Source: Artemisia argyi (lineage: Eukaryota > Streptophyta > Magnoliopsida > Asterales > Asteraceae). Taken from it: DNA of 64,000 nt. Location of the stretch: positions 168,398,218 through 168,462,217 of the forward strand of contig CM060704.1 of assembly GCA_030686995.1 (NCBI GenBank), read 5' to 3'. Shown here one piece after another: positions 34,676-45,662 of this stretch; the stretch's first letter is position 1; the number at the start of each line of letters is the position of its first letter. Made by a program: the position numbers and the translations under genes. A model generated the notes under the pieces. It searched no databases. It saw only the letters and a program-made list of their open reading frames with translations, and was not told the origin of the DNA.

Positions 34676-34997
34676 CCTTAACGTACTACTTATTGATGGG
34701 ATAGCTACTCTTGTGGATGATGATGGCCATCCTATTCAAAAGGTTGATTATCCGGGTTCTGCTTCTTCTACTAAGAGGGTTAACCCATTCTCTAAGGTGG
34801 AAGAGATTGTTATTTCAGATATTGATGAAAAGGAGGTTGTGAATACTTTTGATGAGTCCATGAACCTATTTGGTGGTAGTCATGATCGTGAAGATGGTTA
34901 TGATGACTATGCGGATCAGGTATACGATCTTCCAGGGAATTTGGACGCTTTATATGACACGTATGGTATCAAGCTCCAAGGTTTTGATAGAAAGTAA
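34676..34997 (+). pseudogene. C-terminal fragment of DUF4283/zinc-knuckle type protein
   Basis: The open frame covers about 105 codons of an acidic C-terminal tail: LVDDDGHPIQKVDYPGSASS, KVEEIVISDID, then DLPGNLDALYDTYGIKLQG, and a stop. I associate this tail with an expanded Asteraceae family of DUF4283/zinc-knuckle proteins linked to L1-type LINEs. The N-terminal domains were lost by 5' truncation on retroposition, and the first codons of the frame lie in flanking DNA. Confidence 0.6.
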
Positions 34998-35191
34998 TTT
35001 TGTTTTCATAGGAGTCTAATAGTATCTTTTGAGTAGTAGTTTTTTCTTATTTAAAGAATTGGAAGTATCTTGTTATATAAGCTTTTTCGTCTATGTAACG
35101 GGCTGAGATATGGATTCACTCATATCCTTTGTACTTAAACGTTTTTTGGAGTAATATATTTACCGGGTCTTTTGATCTTTTACCAAAAAAA
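34676..35191 (+). mobile_element. 5'-truncated retroposed insertion with poly(A)
   Basis: 516 bp flanked by the 12-base duplication AAATGTATGYAG (34664-34675 and 35192-35203) and ending in a short A tail. It holds the 3' part of a coding region and about 190 bases of 3' UTR. Its absence from copy 1 of the duplicated flank defines it as an insertion made after the duplication. Confidence 0.85.
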
Positions 35192-35327
35192 AAATGTATG
35201 CAGTATAATATAATTAAGGTAAACTGAAATTAATCAGGACACTAAACAAGGTAAAATCTTCATGACAGTACATGTATCTTACATATATAAGAGTACAGTG
35301 CGTATCACTATGATGCCAAGAACATTA

Positions 35328-36027
35328 GGGCTGTAAATGAACTGGACGAACACGAACGGAGCCCTGTTCATGTTCGTTCATTTAATTTTAACCGAACAAA
35401 TAAACGGACACGGACGCTTAAACGGACGAATTTTCTTGTTCATGTTCGTTTATTAAGAAAATGAATTGTTCATGTTCGTTGATGTCCGTTCATTAAGACA
35501 CTAAACGAACGTTAAACGAGCATAAACGATCGAACATAAATGAAAATAGACAAACAAACATAAACTTTATTGAATTCTTCACAATATATTCTTCACTTAT
35601 TTACAACTTGATTCAAACTTTGTTGTATATTACGGAAATTTGACTTTTTTTAAAATATCAAAATTACTGCTAACATTGTGTAAATTAATATAATACATAC
35701 ATATGTTTTGTCTGTGGCCTAACTGCAGCTATATTTGTAGCTTCACCAGCTAGCAATAAGTTATTAAATCTAACATTTTTTCATCTGTAAGATTATTTCG
35801 AAAGACAACGACAAATGCGATCAATTACGATCGGTTGCAAATCCAACGCCAATTTAATGTGTAGGACGTACACATATGACAAAATTTGTGATCGAGTTGT
35901 GTGGTATTACGATTTCATTCTCTCTTTACAGTGACCGGAAAATTGTGTTCCGTATTCACCCTACTAAAATTTACTAAAACACTCATCTCAATTTTTTATA
36001 TTTATTATTTTTATTTTTATTTAATAT
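35328..36027. other. dispersed repeat with GTTCGTT words
   Basis: Begins AGGGCTGTAAATGAACTGGA, followed by many GTTCATGTTCGTT and AAACGGACG words in both orientations up to 35545. This is a common plant transposon-like texture; boundaries not found. The rest is AT-rich. Confidence 0.45.
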
Positions 36028-36485
36028 TTTTTTTGATAAAAGGTTAATTTACCTTGGTAAAATATAATACTCACAAAACAATGAAGTACAGCAAATGTGG
36101 TTGAGCATCACATTGGCTAAGACCAAAAACGCACCTATTGTGCTTCAAACCAAAATGCTAACATGCGATTGACAGACAAATCACATGATATACAAACACC
36201 TAGCCACTACTTAAAAGAAATAAAGCTTTAGTAGTCTCGAATAAGTGATGTAGGAATGTTCCAAATCTGAGCGAAAAAACTCCACGTGAGGTGTCTTGCT
36301 AAATCTACATGAAAGTAGCTTGAGGCGTACGGTAGACATGATCAGCTCAAGAACTTGCTCCTTCGATCATTTTCTCTTCTTAAAAGTCCTATGATTCCGT
36401 TCTTGCCAAATAAAATTAGAACAAGCCGCACCCACAAGCTTTGCATTAACACTTCTAGCTTAACGTTTCTTGGATATAAGGACAA
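36028..36485 (-). mobile_element. L1-type LINE, 3' terminal fragment
   Basis: On the minus strand it encodes NFIWQERNHRTFKKRK, a stop, then VLELIMSTVRLKLLSCRF: the C-terminal end of plant LINE reverse transcriptase (zf-RVT side). A 3' UTR of about 220 bases and an A tail (poly-T at 36029-36036) follow. Heavily 5'-truncated and broken by a TGA. Confidence 0.75.
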
Positions 36486-36655
36486 GATAATGTATTTAAA
36501 GTGAACCCTTGGTCACAATGTGTGTTTATACTCTATGGGTAATCCATATATTAATGAATTATGGTTAATAATTGCGTGTGCTTATATTAGCACATAGGAT
36601 AGGTTAAAAGTCAATTTTAATTATTTCCTTTACCTTTTTCCCTTTTATAAAAATA

Positions 36656-36690
36656 CTAGCCTAGGGTCCGGCCGTTGGCCGGCTAGCTAA
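36656..36690 (-). mobile_element. Helitron-like 3' terminus
   Basis: On the minus strand the hairpin CCGGCCAACGGCCGG is followed after eight bases by CTAG and then T, as in the two Helitrons at 26.8 and 28.6 kb. The 5' end (TC, rightward) was not identified. Confidence 0.45.
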
Positions 36691-37378
36691 AAGTTTTATT
36701 ATTAAATATAAAATTTATGTTAAAAAAAAAAAAAAAAAAAAAGAGACATAAAAATATAGTACAAACATGATGTAAAAATTTAATACACTAAATGTATAAT
36801 GCTGAAAAATAAATAATGTAACATTAATAACGTTGAGTGTATTGTCTAAAAGATAAAATAAAAAAATGAAAAAATCAAATCAAAGAAGGACTTCTTTGTA
36901 CACTTGAGTCTTATTCATGTGGGAAGGCGCTGAAGCATATTTTGGGTCCCATGAGAAGGCGTTGAAGCATTGGATGGTAAACGATATAGAAAACTTGATA
37001 GCTTCTCGTTCCCTAAATCCACAGTAACTAAATAACCTTGCTCAAATTAGTTATCAAGGGTGAGTCACTTGTCCACCAACCTCAACCTTTTTCCTTGCTA
37101 CACAACTTAAAATATCCTTCGTTTTAATAAAGTGTCTTTTTTCCATATCCCAGTGTAGCTGCAATGTTTTTACTTTAAGGGGGGAAAATATTTTAAAATG
37201 TATTATGCTTGCCACGTGTACATGTAAGCATGCCATGTAGGATCCAACTAAAACATCATTTTTATTTATAATTAACATCCACTTTCCCCTTTCTTTTTTT
37301 TTTCCACCACCACTTATAAACCCTAATTTGTCCATCTAATTCATTCATAAAATCAAATCACATTAGTGTTCAAAAAAT
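36691..37378. other. upstream region of GRF ORF, possible MULE terminus
   Basis: AT-rich DNA with a poly-A run. The stretch 37175-37260 (CACGTGTAC, CATGTAGGATCC) resembles subterminal MULE DNA, but no partner repeat could be found because the other end of the MULE is cut. Confidence 0.35.
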
Positions 37379-37929
37379 ATGCGCTCATCAAGTTCAACAT
37401 GTAGATCAAAACGGAGATTCTATAGTCCTCAAGAAATACGTGAAATTACGCATTGTGATTGTAAGATTCCAATTTATGAGCAAGTTTCTTGGACTCCCAC
37501 GAATCCGGGTCGAAGATTTAAGGGTTGTCCCAAACGAGTAAGTTACCAGTTACAATAATTAACATAAGTAATTAAATTTTTGTTTTCTAATTTTTTGGAG
37601 TTAATGATGTTTAAAAATGTGGAGTGTATGGTTTTCTTGATGACGAATTACCTTGTGATTACTACAAAGAGCTATTCTTCAATCAGCATGAAGAGAACAA
37701 ACACCTCAGGCAGGAGCTTTCCAATCATATTGGTGGTATAACAGTGCGTAAGGCTAGTGAAGCTTTAACAGGGCAACAGCCACTTCAAGATCTTTCCATG
37801 GAGCTAATTTACCAAGAAATGAATGCTTTAAAGTCCAAGGCGAAAGTGTATCATAGTTTGTTGTTGGTAGTATTTGGTTTGATAATTGTCTTAATTATGT
37901 GTCTCATTGTTGTATCTTTTAAAAACTAA
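37379..37929 (+). pseudogene. GRF zinc-finger protein with C-terminal membrane segment, splice site damaged
   Basis: Exon 1 (37379-37537) encodes 53 residues, including CDCKIPIYEQVSW and NPGRRFKGCPK, a GRF zinc finger lacking its last Cys. The donor is GTAAGT. The continuing frame (37618-37929) supplies CGVYGFLDDE, then a coiled-coil-like HEENKHLRQEL, and ends with a hydrophobic segment of about 20 residues (LLLVVFGLIIVLIMCLIVV). No AG stands at the expected acceptor before the TGT codon, and the nearest AG (37600) gives a wrong frame and early stop. So splicing is probably broken. It lies tail to tail with the MULE transposase, like mudrB relative to mudrA in MuDR, though the protein is unrelated to MURB. 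Confidence 0.65.
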
Positions 37930-38360
37930 GTCTTCAAGGTTCCTAATAGTTGTAGTATGAGTCTGCTAGTTGACTGTTATATGCTTATAAAAGCATATGT
38001 TGATGTATTTTGGTTCCCATTTCAACCTTTCTAATATGTGTAATGAAATGGTTCCAGTTTGTGGTCAATTATTTTGTGGTTGTATTTTGTCACTCCATAT
38101 ATCTACTTAATTGCCATATTGACAGTAACATACAACACCATATTGTGTAGATGAATTATAGGTTCAAACAAAGTGACTAAATAACCATTTTACAACTACA
38201 TACTAAGACCAAACATACAAAGCCCAACAATGAAAAACTAAGATACATTCATTCAACTACAAGTGTTCTTTAATAACAACAATTGTTTATGCATCAACAC
38301 ACTACATTGTTACAAGCAGAACACATACACCTGTTATGCCTTTTCCATGAACAAAATAGG

Positions 38361-40362
38361 CTAGCATATATAGTGGCATAAACCTGACAATTGCCACATC
38401 CTGCAAGAGCATGTTCTCTTTGGCTCATCTACATTGAAAGCATCATATCCCTTTCTGACTTCAAACGTATTTCCACCACACGGGATCACATGCCAAAACC
38501 TTGTAACAAAATACAGAAAAACCATACAATTATTACTTGACATTATAAGCAGACTACACAAAACATTCTGGATAAGTATTGTCAAATAGGAAAGTACCTT
38601 TGGTAATATTTGGAAACTTCTAAGACCTTCTGGATGTTGGGACAAATGTCACCAGTCCATTTTTCACAGAGCATTCTCATTGTGTTCATCCGCTCCATGA
38701 CTGTCACTCACATGGACTCTAACATAGTGATTATTGGTTTATCCCTAACAGTAAACAAAACTGAGTTAAAACACTCGCTGAAACCATTTTCGATTGCCTC
38801 GCAGCATACACCTTCTCTAAAGTAAGCTCTAGACCAAGACTTTGGGTCTTTTTTCTCTAAGTACTCATGTGCTTTGGGATTAGCAGCCTTTATCTTGTCC
38901 ATAATTCTCTGAAACTTTTGAGGATATGAAGCTTTGGATGCACCCCAGAAGAGACCGCGAAACTCTTCGCCAGGGTATTGCTTTCTGAAATTTTCATATA
39001 TATGCCGTGCACATTGCTGATGCTCTGCTAAAGGCATTACCTCTTTAACTGCTTCAATTAGACCCTTCAAAGTATTTTGTGAACCAAGTTAGAAATTCAT
39101 TGTTGAGCACAATGATAAAATGTAGCAGAAATTGTAAAGTAAAGAAGTATACGCATACCTTATGCTGATCAAACATCAACGTCACATCATACCCAAAAGG
39201 AATCATCAAGTCATCAGCTAACAACTTAAGAAACCAAGTCCAATTGTCTTTATTTTCAATGGTAACCACTGCCCATGCCACAGGGAATATGTGGTTGTTA
39301 CCTTCTCTTCCCAACGCTGTTAAAATCTCTCCACAATTTGGCTTCTTCAAAAAACATCCATCTAATGCAAGTATCTTTCTACATCCCTTTATCCAACCCT
39401 CTTTTAACGCATTGAAACAGACATAGAATCTGTCAAAATAGGTCTTGTCATCTGGGTTAACTGACACACCTATTTTCACCGTCGAACCCACATTTGATTG
39501 ATGGATTGCCTTTGTATATGACCTGAGCAGTCCATAATGGTCTTGAATAGTAGCTTCACCTTCATTCAAAGCATACCTCTTTGCATTCACACACTGAGTA
39601 GAGCTGACTATACATTGGTATTTCTTCATAACCAATTCTTTGATTTGAGCAATAGTAATTTTTGGGTTCATCCTTATTTTGTCACCAAAGTTCCTTCCAA
39701 GCCACTTGTACGTAACAAGCCTTCCATAATTGAAGTCGCGTACACATGTATGCTCATCGATCATTGAAATAACTTGAAAACTACTCAAACTGTTGACCCA
39801 CTTTGCGTAGATTCTCCACTTACATTCATTAACCTGTGAACAACTTGGGTACTTGTGAAAGTTCTTTTGTTTCCCCTTGCTTGGATCCTTTAATGTTTCT
39901 TTCCTTCTACCACACTTACCGATAATCATTTTTTTTGGTACTCTTTTCATACCACAAGGAAAACCCATTTGCCAGTGCATAATAGGTAAGTGCTTCCTTA
40001 AACTGGTCAACGTTCACGTACTTTTCACCAAGCTGTGAGGCAAAATTAAATTTTGTAATTACTAAACTAATAGATATATAAGAAACCAAGTGTTAACAAA
40101 GTTATAATAGTACCGTAGGTTTCTTGAGTCTCCAATGTGTCTGATCATCATAGATTGGAAACTTATCATCTGGTTTCTCCACCATCACAAAAGGGTCTGA
40201 GACCCCCTCCCCATTGTGTTTTAGTTTACGCATTAGACCTTCCATATAATGTTCATGTTCTCTAACTGTCTTACCAAAAGTATCACCTACATGATCAATA
40301 CACGGTGCTATATCATCGTAACCAGGTGGTGGTTCAACATCATCAGTACCTTCATGTGTATT
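38361..40362 (-). pseudogene. MuDR-type MULE transposase, degenerate and truncated
   Basis: Exons on the minus strand: about 40114-40362 (5' end lost), 39159-40032, 38598-39064 and 38361-38499, with GT-AG introns. Domains in order: acidic N-terminal piece; MuDR DNA-binding region (VNVDQFKEALTYYA, KCGRRKETLKD, CSQVNECKWRIYAKW); MULE core with Asp in LALDGCFLK and MFDQHK, and CARHIYENF; then the SWIM zinc finger CSCRMWQLSGLCH. Breaks: a frame change in an A8 run near 39930, a TGA at 38708-38710, and disruption of the SWIM end. The 5' end is cut where an Athila-type LTR begins at 40363. It cannot encode an active enzyme as it stands. Confidence 0.8.
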
Positions 40363-41209
40363 TGATAAGGCGAAAAATGATCCATTTTTAGGGGGTCATT
40401 TAAGCCCGAATTCGAATTTATTTGATCAAATATTGCTCCAAATCGTTCCTTTTGTGATTTTAGGTACTTTTGGAGTGAATTCTGGAAAAGGAAGCTTTTT
40501 GGACGTTTTTGGAGCATAAAAGTGAAGAAAACGGCAAAGTCTTGATTTTCCTTGCTAGGAACAGTACCTGACGGCGTCAAGAGCAATTTGATGATGCCGT
40601 CAAGAGTAAAAGTGGTGACGGTCCAGAAGAAACGTGACGGCGTCACCCAAGGCCGTCACGTGTTAACTTGTCAAAACTTGCGCGCGGAGTAGCTGATATT
40701 GTTTTGGTCATAACTTTTGCATACGAACTCAGATTTAGGTGATTCAAAAGCCCACGCGAAGAGGACGAAGAGATCTACAATTTGGTGAAGAAAAATTGTT
40801 CTTGACACCATCATGGTTTGGCTAAAGCCGTCAACATCGGGCCGACAGAAAATCAGCCTATAAATATAACATCATAGCTTCACTTTTTTTAAGCCCTAAA
40901 CCCTAAGGTCGATTCCTGGGTTTAGGTAGGTATTTTTCCAGCAACTTAGAAGGTTTCAATCACTCCATAAACATCATGTATTGGTTTGTTGATTCTATCT
41001 CAATTATGTTTACCATTATTATTGTTGTTTGCTCTTCATTGATTATGTTTTGCTAAATTCACCTTGTGTCTACTTATGTTTATGTGAAACTTGTATATAA
41101 TTGATTAGATCTTATTGATTCCTTGTTGATGTTTGTGTCTATCTTCATCAATTAGGGTGTGACACTTCAATAGATCTAATTGGTTTAGCTTATAATTCTT
41201 TGTGGAGTT
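40363..41209 (+). mobile_element. truncated LTR, Athila-type family
   Basis: The first 180 bases closely match the LTRs at 44081, 48053 and 54347 (TGATAAGGCGAAAAATGATCC onward). TGACG/CGTCA palindromes follow (40572-40650), with TATAAATATAAC at 40859. The R/U5 side is lost where a copia LTR starts at 41210. It interrupts the MULE transposase gene. Confidence 0.75.
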
Positions 41210-41602
41210 TGTTAGACTCCATGGATCGTTTTGAGCATCTAGGTTAAACAATAATAATGACAATAAACATGATACGCAGCGTAATTAAAACAAATATCAT
41301 TATTATTGAAACAGTTTTCTTCGTCATCATCTCTACCCACTATTATAAACCCTAGGCGACTTGCCGCCTAGAGACACACACACCTTTCTAGGTTTACATT
41401 GTGACACACATGAATGAATAAACCTATTCCCTGTATTCTCTTTATATAATAGAGAACTAGGGTTACAAAATACTACGAAGGACTATATAGAAATAACTTC
41501 TTTGTAAAGCAAGTCCCTTGTCTTTTGCATTCTTCACTTTGTCATCATAAGTCCTTTATCTTTCATATTTTGTCAATATCAACTTAAGTATAATTCCTAA
41601 CA
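41210..41602 (-). repeat. copia LTR, minus orientation
   Basis: 393 bp with ends TGTTAG and CTAACA. On the minus strand it is preceded by the purine-rich CAACTAGGGGAAGAT, a canonical polypurine tract, so it is a 3' LTR. Its partner was not found in the window. The candidate target site to the left is GAGTT. Confidence 0.7.
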
Positions 41603-44080
41603 ATCTTCCCCTAGTTGATATGACAAAACCAAGTAATCACGAACTTCCCCTGAAGCTAATATATATGAAAGATAAACAAACTTCCCCTTAAACCATGCTA
41701 TACCACCAAGGATCTTCAAGCTGCAATCTTCAAAATATTCTTCTTCCCCTTTTTGTCATCATCAAATAGGGGACAAATGTAAGCAACCTTGATCTTCACA
41801 ATCACCAACCAGTACCATACATCCAATTTAGTCCTTTAATGTCTTGAATTACCCACCATTAAGAACACCAAAACGCTTACTTATTAAATGAACTCAAGAC
41901 ATAAAAATCCCAAATCTTCAGTAAGAATACCAAGTAATAATCATGAAAACCTTCACCTTGATGTAGCACATAAATGGTTAATCATTTTAACAATAAGCTT
42001 CCCCTGAAACCCATATGTTAACCATGTGTTGAATGTAGACTCTATGTAATGATCACTGTTGAAGAAAACTAAGTATAACCAAGTTGATGCTGAAGTAGAA
42101 CAACTCAAACTTGTGCCTTATATCTTGTACTAAAATTGACTTCGAACGTATACTTAACGTATAGGGAGATCGCAACCTCTTGACAAAAATCACTGAGCAC
42201 AATAACGTAACTCCTTCAAGTGTTTGTCAATTCGTAGTCACTTGAACGCACGAACAAGTTACCCCACACTGGAAAGGTATGATAAAACACAAACCTGTGA
42301 AACTCCACTTCATCGTCAAATAGGTGATAAAAACCTTTCTTCGTAATTAATTGAACAATAAGGACGAGCCATTAACCTGTTTAAGAATCAATAAATGAAA
42401 ATCCATACTACTCTTGTGTGCGTGTCTTCCCCTGTGTGTGTACCAGATCAACAATCAACTATATATATACTTCCCCTCGCTTTTGTAACTCATGCTCACC
42501 AAACTGCCCAAGAAACCATCTAACAGCTATTTGTTTAATTAGGTAGGGTTTAGAAATCATGAATCAATATAACAATAAGATACCCCAAAACCCTAACTCA
42601 CAAACCAATATAATAGCTGCTTGTTGAATGAAGGCATACATAACTGTTCCTTATCCAAACCAGTAGCCTCATATGACCAATCACAACAATATATAATGAG
42701 CAGTACCAATGCTTTAACATCTCATAAACATACGTGCTCACTAATACCAGTAACACCAATATACTCCTCCACAAAGCGTAGCATTAAAATCTCAGTAGAA
42801 TCAAAGTAGAACTCCTTAGATATCTGTTGTGATAGCCTCGCATGTTCATCATATTATCATCACAATTGAACCGTATCATCAGGTCACTTTGTTTTCTCAG
42901 ACAATCAATATTAAGTCCCAATCATGAATATATATGAACTGACCAATGATGTCCATTCCCACTTGCAAAAGAATATTAACCACCGACCCATGATAAGAAC
43001 CAACCAATGAGATAATACTTAACGATCAAAGTAATTTCCACAAGTTGAATGAGCCATGCAGTTCCAGTAACCTTATTCTCAATATGCTCAATAACCAGTA
43101 ACACCAGTTCGTATATGAAGTAGACATACTCCCATTCTAGTAACATCAGACAATGAAAATTTAGGAGTAGATTTATACCCAACAGTCGAAGATCAGTAGA
43201 CTTTGTCTTGCGTCATACAGCAGCAGTGGAAATATCTAAAGATCAGTGGAAACGACTTAAGCACAGCAGTGGTAATATCAAGGCAGCAGTGGAAACCGTT
43301 TACGCGTAACAGTGGGAACGAACAATCTTGTAGTGGTAACGGTTGAAGCTGCAGTGGAAACGTATAACGCAGCAGTGGTGACCTTTAAACCTAGCAGTGG
43401 TAACATAGATCAAGCAGTGGGAATCATGAAGTGCAGCAGTTGTTGTACCATAACCCTCAAACCATACGTGACTGAGTAACGCAACCCATGAGATATACCA
43501 AACTCTTCATTAATCCAAGACCATGCACGTTCAACATTATGGGTGTGTATAATGGATATAAAATCAACACCGACCCATTATCATGAAAATAAGTATTATA
43601 AGTATGAGATCTTGAATCAGAATACCAAAAGTGAATAAAGTCACCGACCCACTATCTTGAAACAAGTTGATCCATGAACTTTATATAAACTCGTAGGATG
43701 ATCTAGGGTTTTCTTTGGACTTCACCAGCAACCAATCACGAATAGCAGCTAAAACCCTAGAATCATAACTGATGCTTTCCAATCCTTTATCAGTTAAGGT
43801 TTATTCACAACTCCAAAGCACTAAACAATTCGATCAGCTTAGCCACTTCATTAAATTTACTTCCCATCACTCGTGTAAAACCTCAAAAGATCAGAGTTTC
43901 AGTAGCAGAGAAATTAAGAGATGCATTAGGGTTCATTATCAGTTGATAAACTGATTCACCAAGGCTAATACAATTCACGTCAAAGGAAAACTCATCATGC
44001 TACTGGTCACACTAACCCTAGGGTTTCTTTACAGCAAAAGAATTCCAAAAAACCCTAAACAATTAATTGTTTCGCCAAAG
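41603..44080. other. copia non-coding region, left of the compound insertion
   Basis: No coding frames. Several TTCCCCT words (41608, 41646, 41746, 42000, 42429, 42471) are polypurine-like on the minus strand. The same phrase texture ('accgacccat') continues on the far side of the insertion at 55756-56957. It is either the body of the minus-strand element or a very long 5' LTR of the plus-strand element whose gag starts at 57020; I could not decide. Confidence 0.45.
43222..43440. repeat. GCAGTGG motif cluster
   Basis: About a dozen occurrences of CAGTGG, mostly GCAGTGGTAAC or GCAGTGGAAAC, in 220 bases, spaced irregularly by 15-25 bases. The complement (CCACTGC) recurs in the gag tail (59465-59530), at 61320-61420 and in 63150-63245. 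Confidence 0.85.
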
Positions 44081-45489
44081 TGATGAGGCAAAAAATGATC
44101 CGTTTTTAGGGGGTCATTTAAGCCCGAATCCGAATTTATTTGATCAAATATTGCCCTAAATCGTTCCTTTTGTGATTTTAGGTGTTTGGAGAGTGAATTC
44201 TGGAAAAGAAGCCATTTTGGACGTTTTTGGAGCATAAAAGTGAAGAAAACGGCAAAGTACCAATTTTCCATGCTGAAGACACAAGGTGACGGCGTCAAGA
44301 GTTACATCTTGACGGCGTCAGACATGAAGAATAAAATACCGAAGGTGGTGACGGCGTCAAAAGTCATCCTGACGGCGTCAAAGTGGCAAGAATAAAATAC
44401 CGTGGTTGGTGACGGCGTCACATAGGCCGTCATAAGTAGATCAAGGCCGTCCGAGGAAGTATTTGGCGGGGAGGTGACAGCGTCACATGGTAGTCTTGAC
44501 GCCGTCAGCCTAGTTTTCCTATATATAGTTTTCTAGTTTTTTCATTAAAAAAGAGAGAAGTTTTGGTGAAACCCTAAAGACGAATTTGGTGTATCTTTTA
44601 CAGGTTTTTCAAGGGTTCCAAACCCTTGAGACCTTGCATTGTAATTGAGATAAGTGTTCTTCCAATTCAATCAATATGTCTATGTGTTGGTTGTTTATAT
44701 CTTGTTCTTGTCTCAATTCCATTATGCTAGGCTAGATCTCTTTTGTGTTTGCTTAGATCTAATGAAACCTAGATGTTGATTATGTGTTGATTACTTGTCT
44801 ATTCTTGTCTTGGATGAATGATTTTATATGTTAGGCTTAAGAAAACTGGCAGATCTCCAAATGGTAACATGCTTGAACGTCTTAAGAAACATGAATCGAG
44901 GCGTACTAGGTCTTTATTGGTTGTATTTAATGCATGAGCCACTGTTTACAATCCCTATAGTTGTGCTGGGTCATGGTGTAGGAGCAGATAAGAGCTCATA
45001 GAGTTGGGGAGTTATGTATGCCACCCCACGAATGGTATTAAGGAATACAATCCGTCATCCATACAAGTATAACAAGTAATTAACATGTAAAAGATATCTA
45101 GGGAGTAGTGAAGTCTAAGTAAACACAATTTCTCCAATTACTGCTCACAACCTTAGTGTAATTTAGTTTAATTTCATTTTCAGTATTTTATTTTAATTAT
45201 ATATTAGTTTTGGGTTAGTTGAATAGCAACTAATTCCGCCCACTCTTCCAAAACCCGAGATTTTACTTGCTTTCATAAAAATACAAAAATACAAAAATAA
45301 TCATCCCTCACCTTTAGAACTATTAATTAGGTTTTCTAATCGTAGCGACACTATTCCTAAGCTGAACGATCAATCCCCCGGTACTTGTCACTATACTATA
45401 CTACAACGATCAGGTACACTGCCTGGTGGGGGTTGTAAGCTTCTCGAGATCCCTCGAGAGGTAAAGCCTGTTGCGATTCCCACGCATCA
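44081..45489 (+). repeat. LTR 1 of compound element
   Basis: TGATGAGG to CACGCATCA. TATA-like TATATATAG at 44520. Seven TGACG-n-CGTCA type motifs lie upstream of it, one with a G-to-A change. Confidence 0.93.
44287..44507. promoter_or_regulatory. TGACG-n-CGTCA array, LTR 1
   Basis: Seven copies of TGACGGCGTCA or a one-base variant in 220 bases, ending about 13 bases before the TATA-like box. Each is two inverted TGACG half-sites one base apart, the core bound by plant TGA-class bZIP factors. Position and density suggest an enhancer; binding is inferred. Confidence 0.7.
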
Positions 45490-45495
45490 AGTTTT

Positions 45496-45513
45496 TGGCG
45501 CCGCAGCCTGGGG
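45496..45513 (+). other. primer-binding site, tRNA-Asp type
   Basis: TGGCGCCGCAGCCTGGGG, six bases after the LTR end. It matches the tRNA-Asp sites of Athila/Tat elements except near its 3' part. Confidence 0.85.
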
Positions 45514-45662
45514 AATAGTTATTGTCTAGGTTAGGATTTATTTTTATTAGGTCTACTTGCTAGATTCCTGTCTAGTAAGATTTTTATTTTTTATTTTTAG
45601 GTCTTCTTTAGTCTATCTTAGTTCTTCGTGCCTTTGTTCGTAACTCTTTACCATCCGACATC

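Larger units (their letters stand above)
34362..35327. repeat. duplicated gene-flank segment, copy 2
   Basis: Two pieces, 34362-34675 and 35192-35327, align with 16990-17462 downstream of the membrane-protein gene. The alignment ends at GATGCCAAGAACAT, where another repeat begins. The gene body itself is not present here. Confidence 0.85.

Noticed and set aside
42621..43182. Short ORFs in the copia non-coding block
   Set aside because: No homology pattern, short, and in a repeat-word region.
44029..44298. Recurrent minus-strand ORF beginning MTPSPCVFSMENW, also at 40.3, 48.0 and 54.3 kb
   Set aside because: Antisense to the U3 of the Athila-type LTRs. Copy-to-copy conservation is explained by LTR identity.
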